Part shown: positions 55,336-63,708 of the stretch, in pieces
Position numbering within the stretch: position 1 is the stretch's first letter
Layout: each line of letters begins with the position of its first letter
From: Luteolibacter luteus
Lineage (GTDB): Bacteria > Verrucomicrobiota > Verrucomicrobiia > Verrucomicrobiales > Akkermansiaceae
Assembly: GCF_012913485.1 (NCBI RefSeq)
Contig: NZ_CP051774.1
Location: 2,480,001-2,544,000, forward strand
DNA: 64,000 nucleotides
Reading direction: 5' to 3'
Program-made: the position numbers and the translations under genes
Notes under the pieces: generated by a model
Database searches by the model: none
What the model was told of the DNA's origin: nothing
Seen by the model: the letters and a program-made list of their open reading frames with translations, nothing else

Positions 55336-56493
55336 TCACGACGGCTCGGTAGTTTCCGGGGGTCGGCTCGGTGAGGGTAGTGCCGGGGTTAGGTCGTGGG
55401 GAAAGGTGACGAGGTCGGTCGAGCCGCGGAATTTCCAACCGGTGATACCGGGGGTGCCCTTGAAGTCGACGTTGAGGATATTGCCACTCTTGGCAGTAGC
55501 GGTGATTTGCGGGAGGGAGGTGGCGGCGGGAGGACGAAGGAGGAAGCCGCGGCGGTAGGCGCCCTTGTAGCCGACACCGGTGATGAAACGGCCATCAGGG
55601 CTGATGTCGTAGGCTTCTTCAAAGGTCCAGCCGGAGCCGGTGGCATTCACGATTGCCGAGAGCTGGTAAAGGGTGCCGCCTTGATAGAGGCGGGTGCCGC
55701 CGACCATGCTGCCGTCATCGGCCAAGGCGGTGGGGACGAAGGAGCTCAGCTCTTGCAAGGGCTGATTGATGCCCGGGCAGTAGAAGCCATTGCTGCCGGA
55801 GGACTCGGTAAAGAGCTGGCCGGCGAAGGCACCGGAGGCATTGATGTCATTCGGCAAGGCGGAAACGTAGCCGCCGGGAGGCGCGATGAGGATGGGGTCG
55901 CCGCCATTGCGGTAGATGCCGGTCTTATAGACGCCGGAAGGGGCACGATTGAACTCCCCGACCATCTGTCCGGCACCGTTGACGGCGCGGAGGATGCCGC
56001 CTTCGAAGGCAGGTTGGCCGGTGACGGGGAGGACGAGGTTGAAGGAGGTCCCGCTTCCCCAGGCGGCGAAGTTGCCGGAGCTGCCGACGAAGAGGCCGTT
56101 GTCATTGACGGCGTTGATCTTCGTGCCGCTGGCCATCATGGTGTAGGCATTCGTCTGGAAGAGGAAGCCACGGCTGGTTTCCGATCCGCCGATAAGGCCG
56201 CCGGGGGTGATCCAGTTGGGGTAGCGGCGAAGGGAGTCGTTCTTGGTGCCGATGTAGGCGGTGGCTCCATTCTGGAAGGTGACCCCGTAGCTGCCGCCGG
56301 TCTGAAGGGTAACGGAGCCGACGACGGTTCCGGCATTGTTGACGCTTTGGCCGGAGCTGCCGTCGATGAGGCTGCCGGAGGTGCCATCGATCATCGCGAG
56401 CTCGACGACTTCGAAGAGCGGAGCGGCGGGGAGATTCGACGCAAAGGCCAGGGACGCGAGGAGGGCGACCCGAGAGGAGCGGGGGAAGCTCAT
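55336..56493 (-). CDS. HAF-repeat secreted protein, C-terminus frameshifted
   Basis: 385 residues as read. Signal peptide (MSFPRSSRVALLASLAFASNLPAA). HAF-type repeats: INAVNDNGLFVGSSGNFAAW, VNGAGQMVGEF, INASGAFAGQLF and ISPDGRFITGVGYKGAYRRGFLLRP. The read frame ends in a low-complexity tail (LPSPSRPPETTEPS). One added base near 55390 restores a normal end: LTEPTPGNYRAVV then APARYFLRIETP, stop at 55286. That is the phylum's usual C-terminal motif. So a one-base deletion, real or an assembly error. Extracellular, function unknown. Confidence 0.75.
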   Translation of the reverse strand: MSFPRSSRVALLASLAFASNLPAAPLFEVVELAMIDGTSGSLIDGSSGQSVNNAGTVVGSVTLQTGGSYGVTFQNGATAYIGTKNDSLRRYPNWITPGGLIGGSETSRGFLFQTNAYTMMASGTKINAVNDNGLFVGSSGNFAAWGSGTSFNLVLPVTGQPAFEGGILRAVNGAGQMVGEFNRAPSGVYKTGIYRNGGDPILIAPPGGYVSALPNDINASGAFAGQLFTESSGSNGFYCPGINQPLQELSSFVPTALADDGSMVGGTRLYQGGTLYQLSAIVNATGSGWTFEEAYDISPDGRFITGVGYKGAYRRGFLLRPPAATSLPQITATAKSGNILNVDFKGTPGITGWKFRGSTDLVTFPHDLTPALPSPSRPPETTEPS

Positions 56494-56560
56494 GTGACTG
56501 GGGGGTGGGAGAGCGGCGTGGAGGGACGCCGGTATGCATGAGCTTTAGCAGTTGGGGTCG

Positions 56561-56610
56561 GGAGGGGGAAGGCAAGAGTGCCGGGTGATCCGTCAGCACT
56601 GATCCGTGGG
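56561..56610. repeat. Dispersed repeat, full copy (B)
   Basis: GGAAGGCAAGAGTGCCGGGT, then GATCCGTCAGCACTGATCCGT. Two GATCCGT words are separated by CAGCACT. Same family as 58141-58190, with one extra A and a few substitutions. Confidence 0.65.
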
Positions 56611-56683
56611 AGGGCCCCTGGGGCGGAGCGGCGCGAAATCAAAGGTCCCCAAGCCGGCGGGGACCCCGAGGCGGGGGAAAAAG

Positions 56684-56722
56684 CGCCTGTTATGCCTGTT
56701 ATAACTGGAAAAATAACAGGTG
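56684..56722. repeat. Dispersed repeat, copy 2 (CGCCTGTTAT ... ATAACAGGTG)
   Basis: Starts CGCCTGTTATGCCTGTTATA and ends ATAACAGGTG. The last ten bases are the exact complement of CACCTGTTAT-like sequence in the first half, so the unit folds into a hairpin. Copy 1 is at 27567-27615. Confidence 0.55.
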
Positions 56723-56748
56723 CCCGGGGACCTCTGGGGACGGTGCAA

Positions 56749-56768
56749 CGGGGAAAAATTTTTCCCCG
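56749..56768. repeat. Perfect 20-base palindrome
   Basis: CGGGGAAAAATTTTTCCCCG, with an AT-only centre. Located 136-155 bases downstream of the PEP-CTERM gene's stop on its strand. May be a protein-binding site, or act as a terminator on either strand (stem then T-run). Confidence 0.5.
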
Positions 56769-56903
56769 GAAGGGAGGGTTCCGGAGGTCGCGGCAAAGGG
56801 ATCGGGACACATGGCAGGCGCGGACGATGCCATGGGAACGCTTGGGGATCGACTGCTGGCAGTGGTCCCCGCGCGGGTAGTTCTTTGATGGGCGTCCGCC
56901 GGC

Positions 56904-57488
56904 TCAGCGGCGGCGACGGAGCAGGGCCAGCGATCCCACCGCTCCGAGAAGTGCCGCCGAGGGCTCCGGGACGCTGAGGTCCACGATATTGGCAATCCGG
57001 GTCCCCGTTTCGTCGGCGATAAAGAAGTTGCCTTCGAAGGTCTGCGCAATCTGGGGATTTATGCCCGCCACACTGTTGAAGGTGTAGGTGCCAGCCTTGA
57101 TCGTGAAGATATCGCCCGTCTGCAAGGGGGTATCGCCGAACCAGACGTAGAGGTAGCCGTCCCCCGCCTCCATGTCCGGGAGAGGTCCGTCCACCCAGTT
57201 GTCGGCCAACATGCTCTCCAAGGAGACCGTGGGGCCATCGTTGACGGTGAAGGCGAGCTCCGGAGCCAGGCTCGCGAAATCCTGGGCGGCGTCGGCGGTG
57301 ACCCAGTTGTCAAAAACCAGGCAGGTGATGCCATTGATCGGGTCCGCGGTGATCTCGCTGACGATGTCCGTGGTGATCGTCAAGGTGCAGGGAGCACCCG
57401 GGGTTCCGACATCGCCCGCGATGATGATCGCGGCGGAGAGCGGAGAGGACAGGGCGGCGAAGGCGGTGAGGAGCGCGAACGATTTCAT
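56904..57488 (-). CDS. PEP-CTERM sorted secreted protein
   Basis: 194 residues. Signal peptide (MKSFALLTAFAALSSPLSA) and PEP-CTERM end SVPEPSAALLGAVGSLALLRRRR. The body is a short beta domain with acidic loops (TVNDGPTVSLESMLADN, GDGYLYVWFGD). Processed by an exosortase system encoded elsewhere. Exported surface protein of unknown function. Confidence 0.9.
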   Translation of the reverse strand: MKSFALLTAFAALSSPLSAAIIIAGDVGTPGAPCTLTITTDIVSEITADPINGITCLVFDNWVTADAAQDFASLAPELAFTVNDGPTVSLESMLADNWVDGPLPDMEAGDGYLYVWFGDTPLQTGDIFTIKAGTYTFNSVAGINPQIAQTFEGNFFIADETGTRIANIVDLSVPEPSAALLGAVGSLALLRRRR

Positions 57489-57651
57489 GGGCCGGATATT
57501 CAGAAAGCCCGTATCTTGCGCTCAAGAATCAAGTCACACGCTTTCGCGTAGCTTGGCACCGGGGCCAAGCCGGGAGAACCGCGGAATCCGCTGAAGACAG
57601 GGAAATCCGGACCATGCCTGCGCCAGCCCCAGCCCAGCGGCCCGATGGGAA

Positions 57652-57673
57652 GGAAGCCCCATGAAGGGCTTCC
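57652..57673 (-). terminator. Hairpin after the DMP19-like gene
   Basis: Stem GGAAGCCC / GGGCTTCC with a 6-base loop, 14 bases beyond the stop of the minus-strand gene at 57687. The following bases on that strand (TTCCC) are only weakly T-rich, so the terminator call is moderate. Confidence 0.5.
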
Positions 57674-57686
57674 GTCCGCTGATGGG

Positions 57687-58085
57687 TTATCCCAACTCCT
57701 CGTGGATGAAGACGAGGACGAGGTCGACGAGTTCGCCCATGCCTTCGAAGAGTTCTTCTTCGATGGTGGAGAGGTATTCCTCTTCGGTCTCGCTGTAGTC
57801 GAGGCGGTCTTCGGGGCGGGTTTCGCACCACTGGCTGGCGTTGAGGGGATCGACGAGGGTGCTGGCTCCGATGAGCTCGAAGGAGGCGATGACGCGCTGG
57901 GTATTCACGCCGCTCTGCCAGAAGGCGTGCAGGCCATCCTGGCTCTCAAGGAGTGGGACGGTTTCATAGACATCCATGAGCGCGCGCTCTTCGCGAGTGA
58001 GAGCCCGCTTGGCCGATTCGCTCTCGAGACGATCGACCAGCAACTCCACTTCATCCGGCCATTCGATCGGTTCGTGAGAAAACAT
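57687..58085 (-). CDS. DMP19/DUF4375-like protein
   Basis: 132 residues, no signal. The middle LMDVYETVPLLESQDGLHAFWQSGVNTQRVIASFELIGASTLVDPLNASQ fits the DUF4375 pattern 'dG...FW.sG.....v...l..IGA'. The end is acidic (EEEYLSTIEEELFEGMGELVDL). DMP19-type proteins mimic DNA by surface acidity in Neisseria; that property is not tested here. Cytoplasmic. Confidence 0.7.
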   Translation of the reverse strand: MFSHEPIEWPDEVELLVDRLESESAKRALTREERALMDVYETVPLLESQDGLHAFWQSGVNTQRVIASFELIGASTLVDPLNASQWCETRPEDRLDYSETEEEYLSTIEEELFEGMGELVDLVLVFIHEELG

Positions 58086-58467
58086 TTTCGTGTCGCGCGG
58101 GCTTAGAGCGAGGGCGCGAGACTTGGCAAGTGAAACAGGAGGAGGGAGGAAAGGCAGAGTGCCGGGTGATCGGTGAGCAGTGATCCGTGGAAGAAGGCGC
58201 TGAGCGCTGGGGGGAGATAAGAGAGGGAAGGCGGGGGGACGGCTGGAGAGAGGTGGGAGAGCCCCCTATCTCCGGCTGCTAGATGGATCTTGGCAAGATA
58301 GGGGTGGGCGCTATTTTCAGTGCGACTGGTTTTTCGTGCCGGGGTCTCCTGATCGCCAGTGGCGGGCCAGCCTTCCCGAATCTCTCCCTTCCCCCCTCCC
58401 CTTTCCTGCTCTCGTCTTGGAAGGGATTCCGAGGGTTTTCCCCACCCCTAAATTCTACCCCTCCCGC
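58086..58467. other. Promoter/leader region of the DUF642-like gene
   Basis: No gene. Contains repeat copy C (58141-58190). A 9-bp perfect stem CCCCTATCT (58263-58271) / AGATAGGGG (58296-58304) overlaps a sigma-70-like pair TTGGCA (58290) and TATTTT (58312) with 16 bases between. So the hairpin may act on promoter access or as an operator. The rest is C/T-rich. Confidence 0.4.
58141..58190. repeat. Dispersed repeat, full copy (C)
   Basis: GGAAAGGCAGAGTGCCGGGT, then GATCGGTGAGCAGTGATCCGT. The first half is identical to copy A at 55244-55275 and nearly so to copy B. All three lie in gaps of one 3-kb secretome block. Confidence 0.65.
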
Positions 58468-59298
58468 ATGAAGTATTCCCCTGCCATCCTCCGTCCGGCC
58501 TTGGTGTGCCTCGCCTGCCTAATCCCTTCCGGGGCCGCTGATGCCCAGAACCTCCTCACGAATCCGAGCTTCGAGCTCGGCGGCTTCGTGGATCGCGGGG
58601 ACGGCTTCCAGATCCTGCCGAACGGTTCCACGGCGATGACCGGCTGGACGGTGATCAATGACAGCCTGGCGTGGGGCAAGTTCCCGAACTCCGCGGTGAA
58701 TGTTCACCCGGCGGTGCCGCGCGACGGGACTTTCTTTTTGGATCTCCAAGGGGACGGCTTGCAGAACGCTCCCTTCGGCGGCGTGTCCCAAAGCATCGCC
58801 ACGACCGCGGGGAAAAAATATGTCCTGAGATTCAGCCTGGGGACCCAGCAGGACGAGGGTTCGCCCTTCACCCACGGTCCGATCTCGGTGAGCGCGAGCG
58901 CGGGGGCGACCTCGTCCACCTTCACCTACGATCCTTCCGGGACCGGCAGCCAATGGCAGGAGTTCAAGCTGGTGTTCGTGGCGCAGGGCCCGAGCACGGT
59001 GATCAGCCTCATCGGTCAATCCACCGCTGGCGGGGCCTACATCGGTCTGGACCACACTTCGGTGATCGAGGTGAAGGATCCAACCTTGGGCATCGCGCTG
59101 GTGGGAGGCCTGCCACGGCTGACCTTGACCGGCTCGGTCGGCTCCACCTACCGGATCGAGCATACGGATGATCTGACGGCCTCGTCGCCTTGGCCGACGA
59201 TGGTGGACTACACCTTGGCCACCCCCTCGCAGGACCACACCGACCCCGTCGTGCCGATCAACCGGCATTTCTATCGGGCACGGCTGATCAGCGAATGA
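58468..59298 (+). CDS. DUF642-like secreted carbohydrate-binding protein
   Basis: 276 residues from MKYSPAILRPALVCLACLIPSGAADA, a signal peptide. NLLTNPSFELGGFVDRGDGFQILPNGSTAMTGWTVINDSLAW opens a DUF642 / galactose-binding jelly roll, with DGTFFLDLQGDG and VSQSIATTAGKKYVLRFSLG. The C-terminus has the phylum motif YRIEHTDDLTASSPW ... RHFYRARL. DUF642 proteins bind plant or bacterial polysaccharides. Predicted extracellular. Confidence 0.85.
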   Translation: MKYSPAILRPALVCLACLIPSGAADAQNLLTNPSFELGGFVDRGDGFQILPNGSTAMTGWTVINDSLAWGKFPNSAVNVHPAVPRDGTFFLDLQGDGLQNAPFGGVSQSIATTAGKKYVLRFSLGTQQDEGSPFTHGPISVSASAGATSSTFTYDPSGTGSQWQEFKLVFVAQGPSTVISLIGQSTAGGAYIGLDHTSVIEVKDPTLGIALVGGLPRLTLTGSVGSTYRIEHTDDLTASSPWPTMVDYTLATPSQDHTDPVVPINRHFYRARLISE

Positions 59299-59388
59299 GG
59301 ATTGGTGGGCTTCAGGCCTGGTTAGGAGGGAGGATTCACCGGAGTGACTGGCGCGTGTCCGCCCGGAAAGGCGGGCCGCGGGTGACAC

Positions 59389-60762
59389 TTAATGTTCGGC
59401 GGGCCGGATCTCGAAGCGGTGCGGCTGAGGTTGGTTGCTCTTGAAGATCTCATCTTCGATCGCCTTCGCGGCGGCTTCCGCTGCTTTCACCCGCTCGTCC
59501 ATCCCGGGCATCTTGGTTTCCGCGTCGGCCAGCCGCTGCTTCTCCGCTTCATCCGCCGGGTTCTTTTCGACCTGGCCCTGGAGGAATTTCACCGCCTGGA
59601 AATTGACCCACTCGTTGCGGAGGGTTCTCACCGGTCCCTCGTTGCGCTGCTTGTTCAGCTCCGCGACCTTGGCGGCCTGTTGATACTGCGGGGCCTTCGC
59701 CAGGTCATGCAGGGGCAGGCCGGCCTGGAGCTCCTCTCCGGTTGCGCGGGCGACCTCCGCTCCGTCAATCGACACGGTGTAGGTGCCGGCGGGGAGGCCC
59801 GATACGGTCAAGGTTTGCCGGCTGAACTTCTGGCCGAGATCGGTGAGGCGGACTCCGGGGTGGGCGGCTTCCGGCAGCACCCAAGGCAGGGCGTTTTCGA
59901 GGGAGGTGAAAGAGAGCCCGTCCGCCGTTCCTTCCAAGCCGGTGATCTCCGCGGACTCGGCGGTGGAGGTCCATTTTTCCTCCTGAAGGGTGAACTTCAT
60001 CTCCGAGACGATCCGCGGGAGATTCAGGTCCTCGATCATCGCGGCCGCCATGATCACGTGGCCCGGCGCGTCCGGGTGGACCGAATCCTTGATCAGGGTG
60101 AAGGCCGGATCCTTCTGGCGCTCGTGAAGCGTGGTCTGATTCAAGGGGCCCCACATGTCGACGAATCCGAGGCCCCGCTCGCTGGCGGTGTCCCGCAACC
60201 ACGCGCCGTAGTAGGCGAGCGTGGCGTTGTAAAAGGTGACCGCTTTCGGCCCCATGAAGCCACCGGGCGGCTGCATGCGCTTGGCGCGGGCGTCGAACAT
60301 CGTGGGCGTCATCAGGACTGCCGTGGCGCCGCAGGCGTCGATCTTTTCCAGCAGCCGGTTCATCTCGGTGCTGTAGCTGGTGAAGACGTCATCCAGATAT
60401 TCGGCATACTTGCCGTCGTTCATCCCCAGCAAGACGGTGACGTACTTCGGCTTGTAGGCGGCGACGTCCTGATCGAAGCGCAAGAGGGCGTCCCAGGCAC
60501 GGGAGCCGCCCACGCCGGCGTTGTGCAGCCGCAGCCTCATCTTCGGGAAGCGGGTGTAGAAGTAGTCCTCGACGTATTGGGTGTAGAGGCACTGGTGGGT
60601 GATGCTATCGCCGAGGAAGACGATGGTGTCGCCCTCGTGGAGATCCAGCTTGGCCAAGGGCGCGCGTGGCACGTAGACGGCGGGTTCCTCCGCGGAGGCA
60701 ATGCCGATCCCGGCCAGCGAGAGGGAGAGGGCGAGGGTCCAAGCTTTCACGGGATGGGTCAT
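59389..60762 (-). CDS. Secreted SGNH hydrolase (GDSL-like)
   Basis: 457 residues from MTHPVKAWTLALSLSLAGIGIASAEE, a signal peptide. SGNH blocks: FLGDSITHQ (Ser), NAGVGGSRAWD (Gly), LLGMNDGKY (Asn) and DSVHPDAPGH (Asp-His). The family removes acyl groups from polysaccharides or lipids. The C-terminal 200 residues carry an extra beta/alpha region (TYTVSIDGAEVARATG) and a Glu/Lys helix near the end (AAEAAAKAIEDEIFKSN). Likely acts on acetylated xylan, pectin or similar. Confidence 0.9.
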   Translation of the reverse strand: MTHPVKAWTLALSLSLAGIGIASAEEPAVYVPRAPLAKLDLHEGDTIVFLGDSITHQCLYTQYVEDYFYTRFPKMRLRLHNAGVGGSRAWDALLRFDQDVAAYKPKYVTVLLGMNDGKYAEYLDDVFTSYSTEMNRLLEKIDACGATAVLMTPTMFDARAKRMQPPGGFMGPKAVTFYNATLAYYGAWLRDTASERGLGFVDMWGPLNQTTLHERQKDPAFTLIKDSVHPDAPGHVIMAAAMIEDLNLPRIVSEMKFTLQEEKWTSTAESAEITGLEGTADGLSFTSLENALPWVLPEAAHPGVRLTDLGQKFSRQTLTVSGLPAGTYTVSIDGAEVARATGEELQAGLPLHDLAKAPQYQQAAKVAELNKQRNEGPVRTLRNEWVNFQAVKFLQGQVEKNPADEAEKQRLADAETKMPGMDERVKAAEAAAKAIEDEIFKSNQPQPHRFEIRPAEH

Positions 60763-61020
60763 CGGAATGCTTTCAACGGTTCGAAGGAGGGGAACCTTGC
60801 GAATGGGTGGGGCGCTCTGCTTCAAGGAAGCGGACTCCAATAACAACGGTGAGCAACTACATGGGGTATGCCTTGGGCCGCGATCCGCCGGCCCCAAGCT
60901 CTGAGATCCCGCTCCGCCCCGCAGTGGTGGAGGTGAGAGGCAAGTGCTTCCACCAGCTTCTCCTTCAAGCGTCCCCGCCTCGGGGCCAAGGGGAGCGCAC
61001 TCCGCTTCATCCGGCCTTTG

Positions 61021-62475
61021 TCATTGCTCCTGGAGAATCATCATCAACAACTCGATAAATTGCTTCTCAGCTTCGTCTCTACCGCCTGATTCGAGCCAGA
61101 GATCAAAAGCAACCTCCACGACCCTAGTCGGCGGAATATGGTTGGCTGACAACCAACCAATTAGTTTGTCAAACCAATCGTGATGATCCAAGGCAATCAT
61201 TGTAGAAAGCTTCGCAACCCACGTTGAATGAGAAATACCTAACGCAGTTGCAACGCGATCGGAAAACTTCTGGATAACATTCTGAAATAATACATTCGGA
61301 GGCAATATCGAAGGCAGATATGTTACCATCAATCCGGTCAAATCGTGTTTCCCTCTTTCATTTCCATCAAGTAATCCAACGAGCTTGAAATAGCGCTGAC
61401 GATTCGGAAACTCCCTGACAGCCTTCAAAATATCTCCAGCAGATTTATGAGTAACAATCTTCCACGACTTGAGAAAGTCTAAGCTAAATCTCCTAAACCA
61501 TTCGGACGCTAGAAGCTTCGCACATTCATCCTCTACTATAATAAGACCGGATTTACGCTGAACAGGAGGCATTCCCAACATCTCTCGAAGGCTTTCTTGA
61601 GATTCTGCGATCAAATATTGGGAACCTCCCAATCGAGAAAGCACTATAGTCCACTCTACTGGAACATTAGATACTATCTGCGGCGAATGAGTAGTCAACA
61701 ACGCGCTACAATTTTTTTTAAGACAATCTTTAGCCAAAAGATCTATCACGTATTTCTGGGAACGGGACGAAATGTAACTTTCCGGCTCCTCCAATAAAAT
61801 AATTGACCGTTTCTGCAGCCTCCTGAGATGCCAGAAAATGTAATGAATCGCAGCTTCTCCCAATCCCATTCTCTCCGTACCGTAAGTCACCCCGTGTGCA
61901 GTCACACGAAAATAAGGAACGGGGAATGGCATGCCAAAATCTTCCAATTCGTAAACTTCGCACGAATTATATACCTTACCCACGGCAGCAGAGGCTAACT
62001 CTACGTCGCCCGTGGAATATTGAACAGGAGAAACTTGAGCAAGTAATTCCTCCAAGTTGGTTTCCCGCCTGAACTTCCTAACAATCTCAGGAACGTCTGC
62101 CCCCGTATTGATCCAGACCACGGCAGGGCACCCTAGATCCGGCAAATCGATATTCCCATTTGAGAGATCAGCAGAAAAATCCGTCACCTTATCACCTTCC
62201 AGAATTTTCACTGAAAAAGTGCCACCTGAAGTTTTAAAATCAAAATTATCGCACAATTGCTTCTGATCCCACCCGAGAAGAAGTGCCACACAATGCAACA
62301 ACGTACTCTTCCCCACCCCATTCAGGCCCGCTATAACCGAAATGGGACCATTAAACTTGATTTCTTCATTCGGAACATTCGGAAAACATCGTGACTCTAT
62401 AGAGTAAATTCTCGGGAATTTATCTGGCCGATTGGACAAATTTCTCCAGTTGTCTGATATTTTCGCATCCCTCAT
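61021..62475 (-). CDS. AAA/ABC-type ATPase with OLD-like features
   Basis: 484 residues from ATG 62475. Walker A VIAGLNGVGKSTLLH, signature-like MGLGEAAIHYIFWHL, Walker B IILLEEPESYIS, H-loop ALLTTHSPQIV. This is the SMC/RecF/OLD-type ATPase group. After about residue 310, SGLIIVEDECAKLLASEWF and LVGLLDGNERG look like the conserved acids of a TOPRIM fold (inference). Its ATG overlaps the DUF262 stop as ATGA. AT-rich codon usage unlike all genes left of 61 kb. Probably the effector or sensor of a defence cassette. Confidence 0.75.
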   Translation of the reverse strand: MRDAKISDNWRNLSNRPDKFPRIYSIESRCFPNVPNEEIKFNGPISVIAGLNGVGKSTLLHCVALLLGWDQKQLCDNFDFKTSGGTFSVKILEGDKVTDFSADLSNGNIDLPDLGCPAVVWINTGADVPEIVRKFRRETNLEELLAQVSPVQYSTGDVELASAAVGKVYNSCEVYELEDFGMPFPVPYFRVTAHGVTYGTERMGLGEAAIHYIFWHLRRLQKRSIILLEEPESYISSRSQKYVIDLLAKDCLKKNCSALLTTHSPQIVSNVPVEWTIVLSRLGGSQYLIAESQESLREMLGMPPVQRKSGLIIVEDECAKLLASEWFRRFSLDFLKSWKIVTHKSAGDILKAVREFPNRQRYFKLVGLLDGNERGKHDLTGLMVTYLPSILPPNVLFQNVIQKFSDRVATALGISHSTWVAKLSTMIALDHHDWFDKLIGWLSANHIPPTRVVEVAFDLWLESGGRDEAEKQFIELLMMILQEQ

Positions 62476-63656
62476 CCCCAAGCCCCCCAGTTGATCGCTT
62501 CGAGGAGCTGATAAAATGATTCTTCGCCTATGATGACATCTTGACGAAAAATGTTTCGCATTTCACGAAGCTGAAGTGATGGCATGTGCTCCACAAATTC
62601 CAGCCCTCCTCTCTTACTTAGATATGCCATCATACAATATGCTATTGCAGCATCCCTCAGAATCAGAGAAGACACATCCCCAACACGCAGAGACGATCGA
62701 TCAGTAAAAATATTTAAGATTCTAACCGAATAGCCATGAGGCGTTTTTGATCCATTTGAAAGTAACTTTGAATCCAATCGATCATGTTCAAATTCTTCCA
62801 AGAACCTAATGAATTCAGTTTCAAACCAAGCTCGATTGAAGTGAGGAAACCACCTCGCTATGAAGCAGAGCCAACTCAATACGGTAGCCTTGTTAAATTT
62901 AATAGGCAGAAACGCCCTACTAGACGCCGAGCCGAATATTCTTAAAGAATTTTCCACGGCTCTAATGACGTCATTAGAGAACGGATCTGAACTGCGATAT
63001 CTTTCGGTGATAGCAGTTGCGGTTATTTTTTGACGAAAAGATCTATTCTCAGCTATTAAGCATTGTTTAGCGACAATATCATCGAACGCCATCCTAGAGT
63101 TAGAAAATCCTAAATAGTGCTCTGAAAGGCCGAACTGTTCAAATCGTTCGCAAATAGATCTTATTTGTTCCCTCACGGGACCGAAAAAAGCATTTCTCTG
63201 CTCCGACGCCGTTAGTGCCGCAGGTTGATTCAATCTGAAAAATAACTCTCCCGGCTCATCCGGCTCAAAATCTACCAAGCGAAAAACGCGGATAGTAAAT
63301 CGGTCAAAGCGCCATCTGAAATGTTGCGGTAAATCGTGGTAGCTGCATCCGTTAATAGAGGCAAGGTCAGCGTTAAAAGGTGCTGTATTTCCGTTAACTC
63401 GGATTTTCCCATGAACAAAATCTCTGATGGCCACCAAACGTTGCTGACCATCTAAAACCTCTTGTTTCCCAGAAGGCCTCTCGATCACGTGAATAGGCGG
63501 AATATGCCAATCCCTTAAAACTGTATCAATCAGTCTCTGTTTTTTACTGTCTGCCCAAACTTCTCCACGTTGGAAGTCGGGTTGAAGGTCAAGCTCATTA
63601 CCATCAATCCGTCCCATTATTGTTTTAATATCAGGATCGGAAGCCAGAAGTTTCAT
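62472..63656 (-). CDS. DUF262 (ParB/sulfiredoxin-like) protein
   Basis: 394 residues. The DUF262 core is intact: LQPDFQRGEVWADSKKQRLIDTVLRDWHIPPIHV, then KQEVLDGQQRLVAIRDFVHGKI, with FRLNQPAALTASEQRNAFF. The DGQQR motif is the putative catalytic or nucleotide-binding site. The second half is helical. DUF262 proteins occur in GmrSD-type restriction of modified DNA and in other defence systems; here the HNH-type DUF1524 end is absent. Coupled to the ATPase gene by ATGA. Confidence 0.88.
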   Translation of the reverse strand: MKLLASDPDIKTIMGRIDGNELDLQPDFQRGEVWADSKKQRLIDTVLRDWHIPPIHVIERPSGKQEVLDGQQRLVAIRDFVHGKIRVNGNTAPFNADLASINGCSYHDLPQHFRWRFDRFTIRVFRLVDFEPDEPGELFFRLNQPAALTASEQRNAFFGPVREQIRSICERFEQFGLSEHYLGFSNSRMAFDDIVAKQCLIAENRSFRQKITATAITERYRSSDPFSNDVIRAVENSLRIFGSASSRAFLPIKFNKATVLSWLCFIARWFPHFNRAWFETEFIRFLEEFEHDRLDSKLLSNGSKTPHGYSVRILNIFTDRSSLRVGDVSSLILRDAAIAYCMMAYLSKRGGLEFVEHMPSLQLREMRNIFRQDVIIGEESFYQLLEAINWGAWG

Positions 63657-63708
63657 GACAAAGGGATTCTTAAAAATGCACTCAAATTGATGAAGTTAAA
63701 CCATCAAA

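Larger units (their letters stand above)
56494..56903. other. Repeat-rich gap between the HAF and PEP-CTERM genes
   Basis: No gene. Holds copy B of the GTGCCGGGTGATC repeat (56561-56610), a hairpin GGTCCCC/GGGGACC (56644-56665), copy 2 of the CGCCTG ... AACAGGTG repeat (56684-56722) and a 20-base perfect palindrome (56749-56768). The density of inverted repeats is higher than in any other gap here. Confidence 0.6.

Noticed and set aside
59392-60843. Long open frame antisense to the SGNH hydrolase
   Set aside because: The SGNH blocks on the other strand are complete; shadow frame.
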